From contig JBGAIY010000001.1 of NCBI GenBank assembly GCA_044225205.1, positions 13,963-77,962 on the forward strand: a DNA stretch of 64,000 bases, read 5' to 3'. Positions 42,883 through 49,280 of the stretch are shown piece after piece; the stretch's first letter is position 1, and each line of letters begins with the position of its first letter. The notes under the pieces are model-generated. The model was not told the DNA's origin and ran no database searches. It saw only the letters and a program-made list of their open reading frames with translations. Position numbers and translations under genes: made by a program. This DNA comes from JAEUJT01 sp044225205 (GTDB taxonomy: Bacteria > Myxococcota > Myxococcia > Myxococcales > Myxococcaceae).

Positions 42883-44763
42883 ATGAACGCAGCCGTCGCG
42901 GCGATCGTCACGTACGGGGTGCTCGCCCTGCTCTGGGGCCTGATTTTCGGCCTGTACTTGCGTCACCGGCGTGCCGTCGCGGGAGACCCCCTCATTGGCA
43001 TGTTGCTCACCGTGCTCGCGCTCGACGCGTTCAAGAGCCTCGTCGAGAGCGCGTATTTCGGGCTGGTGTGGGGCGGCAACTATGGGCTGTTGCCTGGGTG
43101 GGCCAAAGACTTGGGCGCCCCCGGCTCCCTGACCGCCGTCAAAGTGCTCAACGTGGTGGTCGCGGTCGTGGTGTTGGTGCGGCTGGCCCGCACCTGGGTG
43201 CCGAACGAAATGAAGCGACGCGAGGCCCAGCAAGCTGAACTCGAGCGCAGCCTCAAGCAGGCCCGTGACAACGAAGAGACCTTGCGCCTCGCGGTCACCG
43301 CCTCGAGCGAATACATCTGGGACGGCGACCTGAAGACCAACCGGGTGCTCGGCTCGCCGCAGGCTCGAGACTGGCTGGGGTACGCCCCCGAAGAATGGCC
43401 CCCCACTCCGTGGGACCTCATTGTTCACGAAGGTGACCGCGACGCCGTGCGCGAGGCCATTGCGAAGGCGATTCGCGGGGAGACCCCAACGTACAGCATT
43501 CGCCACCGCCTGCGTCGCCGCGATGGCGCCGTGTTGCACGCCATTTCAACCGGGGTCGTGGTGCGTGACGGCGCGGGCCGCGGGGTGCGCTTCGTCGGCT
43601 CGGTGCGCGACATCACCCACGAGGTCGAAGAAGAAGGCCGACGGGTACAGGCCCAGAAGCTCGAAGGGTTGGGGTTGCTGGCGGGCGGCATTGCCCACGA
43701 CTTCAACAACCTGCTGACGGTGCTGGGGTCGAGTCTCGAATTGGCCGCGCGTCGGGCCGAGAACGGCAAAGACGTGTCTGAACCCTTGCAGACCGCGTCG
43801 CTCGCGGTCTCTCGGGCCACGGTGTTGACGCGTCAGCTCTTGGCGTACGCCGGCCGCGCCCCCGTCGCTCAGCGCCCGGTCGACTTGAACGACGTCGTCA
43901 CCGCCATGGGCGACTTGTTGTCGGTGTCGGTGTCGCGAAAGGTGGCCCTCAAGCGGGTGCTCGAGGCCAAGTTGCCCGCCGTGCGCGGAGACCCCGCTCA
44001 ACTGCAGCAGGTGGTCATGAACCTCATCACCAACGCGGCCGAGGCCATTGGAGACCGTGAAGGCACCGTCACGTTGAAAACCGAATCGCTCACCATCACC
44101 GAGCCTTTGGCCAGCACGCGCTCGGGTGCGGTCAGGGGCCCGGTCGTGCGTTTGACGGTGACCGACACCGGCGGCGGCATGTCACCCGAAGTGCAAGCGC
44201 GCATTTTCGACCCGTTCTTCAGCACCAAAGGCTCGGGGCGTGGGCTCGGGCTTGCCGCCCTCGCCGGCATTCTCAAATCACACGGCGGCTCCATTGGCCT
44301 CGAGAGCACCGTCGGCGTGGGGTCGACCTTCACCGTCGACTTGCCCGCCCTCGACGCCCCGCTCGACAAGCCGGCCGCGGCCCCCGGCCAAGAGAGCTCG
44401 AAAATCGACCTCAAGGTGCTGGTCGTCGACGACGAGGCCCTGTTGCGACGGTCGGCTCGGCGGCTGCTCGAAATGCTCGGCTGCGTGGTCGATGAAGCCG
44501 AAACCGGCCGCCAAGCGGTCGACCGCGTGCGCAAAACACCCGACGCCTGGCAAGTCGTGTTGATGGACGTAACGATGCCCGAAATGAGCGGCACCGAAGC
44601 GGCTGAAGAAATTCGCCGGCTCGCGCCGAAGTTGCCCATTGTGCTGTCGAGCGGTTACAGCGCCGAAGCCGAGCCCACCGGCGACCGGCTCTTTCACTTG
44701 GCGAAGCCCTACTCGATTCAGCTGCTCGAAGCCGTGCTCCGCAAAGCCCGTGACTCGGCCTGA
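42883..44763 (+). CDS. Hybrid sensor histidine kinase with C-terminal receiver
   Basis: 626 residues. Three hydrophobic segments in residues 1-110, then a PAS domain with PAC tail (about 128-250; SSEYIWDGDLKTNRVLG), a phosphoacceptor His in GGIAHDFNNLL near residue 272, and an HATPase domain with NLITNAAEAI, DTGGGM, FDPFFSTK and GRGLGLAAL. The receiver (about 508-624) has VVDDE, the phospho-Asp in LMDVTMPEM near 561, and a Lys in LAKPYS. This is the one-protein phosphorelay form. No response regulator lies next to it, so the output is unknown. Confidence 0.93.
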   Translation: MNAAVAAIVTYGVLALLWGLIFGLYLRHRRAVAGDPLIGMLLTVLALDAFKSLVESAYFGLVWGGNYGLLPGWAKDLGAPGSLTAVKVLNVVVAVVVLVRLARTWVPNEMKRREAQQAELERSLKQARDNEETLRLAVTASSEYIWDGDLKTNRVLGSPQARDWLGYAPEEWPPTPWDLIVHEGDRDAVREAIAKAIRGETPTYSIRHRLRRRDGAVLHAISTGVVVRDGAGRGVRFVGSVRDITHEVEEEGRRVQAQKLEGLGLLAGGIAHDFNNLLTVLGSSLELAARRAENGKDVSEPLQTASLAVSRATVLTRQLLAYAGRAPVAQRPVDLNDVVTAMGDLLSVSVSRKVALKRVLEAKLPAVRGDPAQLQQVVMNLITNAAEAIGDREGTVTLKTESLTITEPLASTRSGAVRGPVVRLTVTDTGGGMSPEVQARIFDPFFSTKGSGRGLGLAALAGILKSHGGSIGLESTVGVGSTFTVDLPALDAPLDKPAAAPGQESSKIDLKVLVVDDEALLRRSARRLLEMLGCVVDEAETGRQAVDRVRKTPDAWQVVLMDVTMPEMSGTEAAEEIRRLAPKLPIVLSSGYSAEAEPTGDRLFHLAKPYSIQLLEAVLRKARDSA

Positions 44764-44770
44764 AGGCGGT

Positions 44771-45955
44771 TCAGCTCAGCAAGAACAGGTCGCGCGGTTC
44801 GGCGACTTCTGGTTCAAGCGGCTCGACCCGTCGCAACAACAGCTGCAGCGTTGAGAGGCCCCCGACGTTGCACAGCTTCACCAGGTTTTCGACTTCGGCC
44901 GGTTCGAACTTGGCAAAAGGCCGGGCGATGATCAGCTGGTAGGCCAGCCGAGGCACAATGGTGACGGCGTTCGCGTGGTTCTCAATGCCCGCCAAGCTCG
45001 CGTCGCGCATGCCGTTCCAATTGAGAAAGCGAAAGTCGAGCGGGGCGCTGGTGGGGCTGCGCCAGACCCGCTTGCGGTCAAATGCGAAACGAAACCGGTG
45101 CAAGGTTCCCTTCTTCACTTTTTCCCACAGCAGGCTGCCAAGGTCGGTCATCAGCCTCTTTTGCCATCGGGCGTTGCAACGGGTCGGCGCGGCGTAGTGC
45201 TCGGTATTGGTCACCGGGCCGACGCCCGCCAGCAAGTCGAACCACTGGCGCACGTACACCCGCTGCAGCTCGCCGTAGCGAAGCTCGTGCTGGAGCCAAC
45301 TGAGCAAGACTGCGCTGTTCTTCACGTCGTCGAGCCCGAAGCCGAAGAAGCGGCCCGAACAATAGAATTCGGTCAGTTCTCGAAAGAAGCCTTCGCTCTG
45401 AACTTCAAACGCGGGGTTGAAGCGGTGGTATTCGCTTTTGTACTGCTCGTGGTACGGCGTCGTCAGCGTCTCGAGCCGGGTGCCAATGGGGCACACTTCG
45501 TTCAGCTTCACCGTCGACAAGTACCAATAGTCGAGCCCGACCGTGGCGACCGCCTCGGTCAGCAAATGACAAAAAACGAAGGCTTCGCGGTTCTTGGTCG
45601 TGATTGGCGCGGTGCCGAAGCCCAGGTCGGGCATCAACTCGTTGATGGCCAAGTACGCCCAGGCGTGCAGGTAGTCGTGCACCGCGAACATCACGTCACG
45701 CGCCAAGAAGTCTTGAAAGTTGAGCGCCCGCGCCGAAGCCCGCGGCCGCTCGAGCCACGCCGCCATGGCCGACCCCTGCGCATAGTAAACCGCGCTGTGA
45801 ACGGGGTTGAAGCCGATCAGCGTCTCCGGCAAATGTTTGCGTTGGCTCCACGCAAGGTCGATGGCCCGAGGCACCCTGCCGACTTGAGCGTCATTGAGAA
45901 ACTGGTCGACCAGCGGCACTCGCAACAGCGATTCAGGGTCGAGTCTGGCCACCAT
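44771..45955 (-). CDS. Hypothetical protein with His-rich helical segment
   Basis: 394 residues from ATG 45955 (MVARLDPESLLRVPLVDQFL); an upstream TTG is less likely. Soluble and helical. HDYLHAWAYLAINELM and the later Glu in HLLTEAVATVGLDYW could form a metal site. No family recognised. It sits at the edge of the RiPP locus and in the same direction as the adjacent membrane-fusion gene, 31 bases apart, so it may belong to that locus. Confidence 0.55.
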   Translation of the reverse strand: MVARLDPESLLRVPLVDQFLNDAQVGRVPRAIDLAWSQRKHLPETLIGFNPVHSAVYYAQGSAMAAWLERPRASARALNFQDFLARDVMFAVHDYLHAWAYLAINELMPDLGFGTAPITTKNREAFVFCHLLTEAVATVGLDYWYLSTVKLNEVCPIGTRLETLTTPYHEQYKSEYHRFNPAFEVQSEGFFRELTEFYCSGRFFGFGLDDVKNSAVLLSWLQHELRYGELQRVYVRQWFDLLAGVGPVTNTEHYAAPTRCNARWQKRLMTDLGSLLWEKVKKGTLHRFRFAFDRKRVWRSPTSAPLDFRFLNWNGMRDASLAGIENHANAVTIVPRLAYQLIIARPFAKFEPAEVENLVKLCNVGGLSTLQLLLRRVEPLEPEVAEPRDLFLLS

Positions 45956-45986
45956 GCGAGCCGTGTTTACCAAAAAACCAAAGCGA

Positions 45987-46823
45987 CTATGGCGTCTTGA
46001 ACGTCACGTTGGCCATGGTGCCCGCTGGCAGCCGTGAGACCTCGTCGGGTGGGCTCAACAGCGTCGCTTCGAGCCGTACCAAGCGCGAAGCCGCGTCGAT
46101 TTCGGGCACGATGGCCGTCACCCTCGCGGTCAAGGCGCGTTTGAATTCGGGCAACTGAAGCGACAGCACCGAGCCGACTTGCAACTGCGGGAGCTGAGTC
46201 ACCGAGAGTGCCGCCCGCAGCTTTCGGCTGTTTGAAATGAGGCGAGCGACCGGTGTTTGGGGCCCGACCCAGGCCCCCGGCGACCGAGGCAGTTCGGTGA
46301 CCACGCCGTCGAACGGGGCGCGGAGCACATTTTGGTCGACCTGCGCTTCCATCGCGCGTACCCGGGCTTGGGTTTGTTCGACCCGCGCCGAGGCCATGGC
46401 CACGTCGAGCCGCGCGACCGACTCCTGCGACGCGGCCTGTTCAACCAATTCGGCCGACTCGAGGTGGGCGATTTTGCGCTCTCGGGCCAAGCGCGCTTCG
46501 GCGAGCGTCAACAGGGCGGTCGCCCGTTTGAGTTCGGTCTGGGTCAACAACAGCTCTGCCTTCAACGCGACGAGGTTTTGGGTGAGTACCGGCCGCGCAA
46601 TGCGAGCGAGCTCGGTACCGGCTTTGACCGACGAACCGACCTCGACCGACACCGAGGCCAACACGCCCTCGGTCTCGAACGAGAGGTCTGCTTGGGCGGT
46701 CGGTACAATGATGCCCGTGCCCGAGCCGAAACGGCCCCCCTCGTCGCCAGCGTGGGCGATGAGGCTGGTGCTCAACACGGCCAAGAAGCTGAAAATGCGC
46801 CGCGGTGCGAATGGGTCGAACAA
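45987..46823 (-). CDS. Periplasmic membrane-fusion (HlyD/RND adaptor) protein
   Basis: 278 residues from a TTG start. Signal-type N-terminus (APRRIFSFLAVLSTSLIAHA), a lipoyl-like half (LSFETEGVLASVSVEVGSSV then KAGTELARI), a coiled-coil hairpin of about 100 residues, the second lipoyl half (VLRAPFDGVVTELPRSPGAW) and beta-barrel strands. These adaptors link inner-membrane exporters to an outer-membrane channel; no exporter is next to it on this strand. It is divergent from the first gene of the RiPP operon by 44 bases, which hints it may help export the product. Confidence 0.8.
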   Translation of the reverse strand: MFDPFAPRRIFSFLAVLSTSLIAHAGDEGGRFGSGTGIIVPTAQADLSFETEGVLASVSVEVGSSVKAGTELARIARPVLTQNLVALKAELLLTQTELKRATALLTLAEARLARERKIAHLESAELVEQAASQESVARLDVAMASARVEQTQARVRAMEAQVDQNVLRAPFDGVVTELPRSPGAWVGPQTPVARLISNSRKLRAALSVTQLPQLQVGSVLSLQLPEFKRALTARVTAIVPEIDAASRLVRLEATLLSPPDEVSRLPAGTMANVTFKTP

Positions 46824-46867
46824 AGTTCACCTCGATTTTTGAAGCGGGCGCCGCCTACAACCGGCGC

Positions 46868-48259
46868 ATGCCAAGGCCCGTACCACGAGTCGTCGTGCGA
46901 CCTCCATGGAGCGATGGGAGGGTCGCAGCGCCCGGGGTTTGGCGCGACGACGTGCACCGCGTCGACCTCAATGACGCCTTTCAGCGTCACTTGCTCGGCG
47001 CCCCGTTTCGCCAACAGCTTCGGGCCGAAATTCGCCGACAGACGGCGCAGCTCGAGGCGCAGCCGTCGCTCGTGGGGCTCGAAGTCTGGGCGCGCTACCG
47101 TTGCGCTCGCCTGGCCGGGCTGCTCGAGGCGAACGCGCCGAAAGGCATGGTTCGACCCGAAGACCGGGCTGACTATTTTCATGCCCTGGCCACGGGTGAG
47201 CACTGGTACTTCGACGCGAGGGTCGCCACGCCACGAACGTTCGGCCCGTTGGGGTGGTTCGGCGCGTGTTTCGAACGTTGGCTCCCCGAATCTCCACTCG
47301 CGTCACTGCCAAGCCCGCGCCCGGTGACGATTCAGGTCGACCGCGACGGCGAGGTGCCATTCGCCCAACTGCTCGTCGACGCCTGGCTACGGCACAAAGG
47401 GCCAACCGAATGCGTCGTGGCCTTTGGCCCGTTGGTCGACCCGCGCCTGGTGTCTGCGTTTCGGGGAGGCCCCGCGGCGGTCGTCACCGACTTGAACCGC
47501 CGGTCGTTTTCGGTGTCGCCAACGGCCGCCGAGGCCAAAGCGCTCCGGTCGTATTTTCGTCGACACCCGACCCAATGTCTGGGGGTGAGCTGGCAGCCTC
47601 AAGCGCCGGGTGACTCGCTCGAGCGGGGGCTGGCTCGCTTGGGGGGCGTGCCGGTGTCGCTCGAGTGCACCCTGCGGCTCGACGGCGAAGACCGCTGGGG
47701 TTCGTTGGTGATGACGACGCTCGATCAACTCATCGAAAACCAGGCGCGCTTGGCCACCCTGTCGCTCGAGGTGCGAAACGCGTTGGGCGAACACGACGTA
47801 CCCACGAGCGACCTGCTGAGTGCTCAATGGTGGGCCGAGCTCGAGACCTTTCACTTGGTGCCCAACCGACAACCCCGTCGCTCATGGAGCAACGAGACCC
47901 GGCTCGTCGCCTCCCAGCCGCTCGTCGTCTCGAGCCGCTTCGACCTCGAGACGATTTCACGTGAAGTCGGTGGGTCGCCAGCGGTGCGCGCGTTTTGTTT
48001 TGGGCGAGGGCAACCGTCGGTTGAAACCGCACGCTTCGAGCGTCGCCCACGGGCGCGCCGGTTCATGCAGTGTGTCAACGCCCCGACGCTGGTCGCACTC
48101 TCGCCAGAGCGGGGCAGCTACCTTCACGCGTTCGACGTGTTTCGACGGCCCCGCTCAGCCCGAGCGTTCGTTTCGGCCTACCCCGAGCCCGAGCAACCTC
48201 GCGCGCTCGCCCTGCTGCAACACATGGTGAACGCCGACATGCTGAGGGTGTTGTCATGA
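46868..48259 (+). CDS. Unknown protein, first gene of the RiPP operon
   Basis: 463 residues from ATG 46868. Not recognised. The first ~120 residues are Arg-rich and helical; residues about 150-360 alternate strands and helices (VTIQVDRDGEVPFAQLLVDA, TECVVAFGPLVDPRLVSAF, AVVTDLNRRSFSVSPTAAEA), like an alpha/beta enzyme or cobalamin-type fold. The C-terminal ~60 residues (PTLVALSPERGSYLHAFDVF, then EQPRALALLQHMVNADMLRV) resemble a winged-helix, PqqD-like recognition element, which RiPP enzymes use to bind leader peptides. The stop overlaps the start of the methyltransferase gene as ATGA, so it is coupled to it. I infer a modifying enzyme or partner for the precursor peptide, with low certainty as to reaction. 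Confidence 0.6.
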   Translation: MPRPVPRVVVRPPWSDGRVAAPGVWRDDVHRVDLNDAFQRHLLGAPFRQQLRAEIRRQTAQLEAQPSLVGLEVWARYRCARLAGLLEANAPKGMVRPEDRADYFHALATGEHWYFDARVATPRTFGPLGWFGACFERWLPESPLASLPSPRPVTIQVDRDGEVPFAQLLVDAWLRHKGPTECVVAFGPLVDPRLVSAFRGGPAAVVTDLNRRSFSVSPTAAEAKALRSYFRRHPTQCLGVSWQPQAPGDSLERGLARLGGVPVSLECTLRLDGEDRWGSLVMTTLDQLIENQARLATLSLEVRNALGEHDVPTSDLLSAQWWAELETFHLVPNRQPRRSWSNETRLVASQPLVVSSRFDLETISREVGGSPAVRAFCFGRGQPSVETARFERRPRARRFMQCVNAPTLVALSPERGSYLHAFDVFRRPRSARAFVSAYPEPEQPRALALLQHMVNADMLRVLS

Positions 48260-48957
48260 CGACGAACCGACTTCGGGGGTTCGTGGAGTTGGTCGGCGTG
48301 GGCCCCGGCGAGGCGTCGCATTTGACGCTCGGAGCCGTCGAAGCCATTGAGCGCGCCGACGAGATTTGGTGTCAAGACCTCGGCGAATGGAACCGTGAGC
48401 GCCCGTTTCTTCAGAAGTTCTTGGCTGGCCGCAAAGTGGTGAACGTGGCGAGCCTGTATTCGGTGCCCGGTTTGAACCGCGGTCACTTTTACCGGTTGAT
48501 CGCCGAACGGCTGGTTCACCTCGCGAACCGCGGCCGGCGAATCACCTACCTGTGGAGTGGCAACCCTCTCATTTGGGTCGATACGCCCGAGCACCTTCAA
48601 CAGCACGCGGCCGCCGGGCGGGTCGACCTGCGCATCGTACCCGGCATGTCATTTCTCGACGTGATTTGGCTCAACGCCCCCATTCACGGTCGCGAGTTCC
48701 AGCTCCGCACCGGTCGCATCACCCAGCCTGACGTGTCACCCCGCATTGACGTCGTGCTCGGCCAAGTGTTGGAGCCCGAAGCGCTGCACGCTGCTCTGGG
48801 GCGTTTGTACCCGCCCCGTCATCAGCTGTTTTTGACCGGGGTCGACCCTGTTTTTTCAACCCGACTGTCTCGACAGACCTCGGTACAAGAGCTCCCCAAC
48901 GTGCTGCCAGCTTTCGAGAATCTTTTTTACGTGCTCATCATCCCAAGAATTTCATAG
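48256..48957 (+). CDS. Tetrapyrrole-methylase-fold enzyme, borosin-type N-methyltransferase candidate
   Basis: 233 residues. The opening LVGVGPGEASHLTLGAVEAI is the TP-methylase SAM motif. Compared with the borosin enzyme OphMA, the local pattern LYQYY...SRLNTY is matched by SLYSVPGLNRGHFY: Tyr68, Arg75 and Tyr79 fall on OphMA Tyr63, Arg72 and Tyr76, the residues that activate peptide amides. Later, IVPGMSFLDVIW matches MLPGVSAEDCLF. The OphMA-type Tyr in FYGHPG is replaced (LWSGNPL). The enzyme lacks the C-terminal clasp and fused core of fungal borosins, so it would be of the split type acting on a separate peptide. A canonical porphyrin or diphthine methylase is unlikely here: no cobalamin genes are present and the precursor gene is 113 bases downstream. 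Confidence 0.75.
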   Translation: MTTNRLRGFVELVGVGPGEASHLTLGAVEAIERADEIWCQDLGEWNRERPFLQKFLAGRKVVNVASLYSVPGLNRGHFYRLIAERLVHLANRGRRITYLWSGNPLIWVDTPEHLQQHAAAGRVDLRIVPGMSFLDVIWLNAPIHGREFQLRTGRITQPDVSPRIDVVLGQVLEPEALHAALGRLYPPRHQLFLTGVDPVFSTRLSRQTSVQELPNVLPAFENLFYVLIIPRIS

Positions 48958-48972
48958 CAATAACAGTCGTTT

Positions 48973-49074
48973 ATGAATTTCAGTGGCATTGACAATTCCA
49001 AATTGTCGACCTTAGGGTCCGTATGGGCCGCTGTGGCCTATGTACACACCTCTCCTCTGAAAGACCTACCATGA
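48973..49074 (+). CDS. Possible 33-residue micro-ORF before the precursor
   Basis: ATG 48973 opens a 33-codon frame (MNFSGIDNSKLSTLGSVWAA...) whose stop overlaps the precursor ATG as ATGA. It contains the operator-like palindrome, so it may be incidental. If translated it could couple translation to the precursor or be a second small peptide. No GG leader signature is seen. Confidence 0.3.
   Translation: MNFSGIDNSKLSTLGSVWAAVAYVHTSPLKDLP
48991..49007. promoter_or_regulatory. Perfect palindrome at the precursor promoter
   Basis: GACAATT-CCA-AATTGTC, seven-base arms with a three-base centre. It overlaps TTGACA (48989-48994), and TTAGGG/TAGGGT follows at 17-18 bases as a weak -10. Placement and AT content fit a repressor or activator binding site in front of the precursor gene. 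Confidence 0.6.
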
Positions 49075-49184
49075 GCAAAAAGCTTGAAGTGAAGAAGCAG
49101 ACGATTCGCAGCTTGTCGAACGCCGAACTCTCGTTGCTGACCGGCGTGGTCGGCGGCACCAAGTGGTGGACGAAGCTTCAATAA
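49071..49184 (+). CDS. RiPP precursor peptide, leader ending GG, core TKWWTKLQ
   Basis: 37 residues. Leader residues 1-29 begin MSKKLEVKKQTIRSLSNAEL and end SLLTGVVGG. The Lys-rich start, TIRxLSxxEL segment and GG end are the pattern of LanB-associated precursors seen in Bacteroidota and Myxococcota. The predicted core after GG is TKWWTKLQ: two Thr available for dehydration, no Cys, two adjacent Trp. The downstream C39-peptidase ABC transporter is the expected GG protease. The gene is flanked by a palindromic promoter site and followed 30 bases later by a strong terminator, so its transcript can exceed that of the enzymes. The gene is too short to be picked up by usual length cut-offs. Confidence 0.8.
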   Translation: MSKKLEVKKQTIRSLSNAELSLLTGVVGGTKWWTKLQ

Positions 49185-49214
49185 CCGTGGTGCAAACTTG
49201 CCTCGCGGCAAGAG

Positions 49215-49244
49215 CCCCGCCAAGGTCACTTGGCGGGGTTTTTT
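49215..49244 (+). terminator. Rho-independent terminator between precursor and lanB
   Basis: Stem CCCCGCCAAG (49215-49224), loop GTCA, stem CTTGGCGGGG (49229-49238), followed by six T. A perfect ten-base-pair stem. It should end most transcripts after the precursor, with read-through feeding the enzyme genes. Confidence 0.9.
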
Positions 49245-49280
49245 GATGGCCAACGCCCCGCCACCAACGGTGATTTTCAC

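Noticed and set aside
47953..47968. parS-like GATTTCACGTGAAGTC
   Set aside because: Only the TTTCACGTGAA core matches, it lies inside a well-supported coding sequence far from parAB, and the outer bases do not fit.
49230..49280. Upstream extension of lanB starting at a TTG
   Set aside because: It would begin inside the terminator stem; the GTG at 49281 gives the usual LanB N-terminus.
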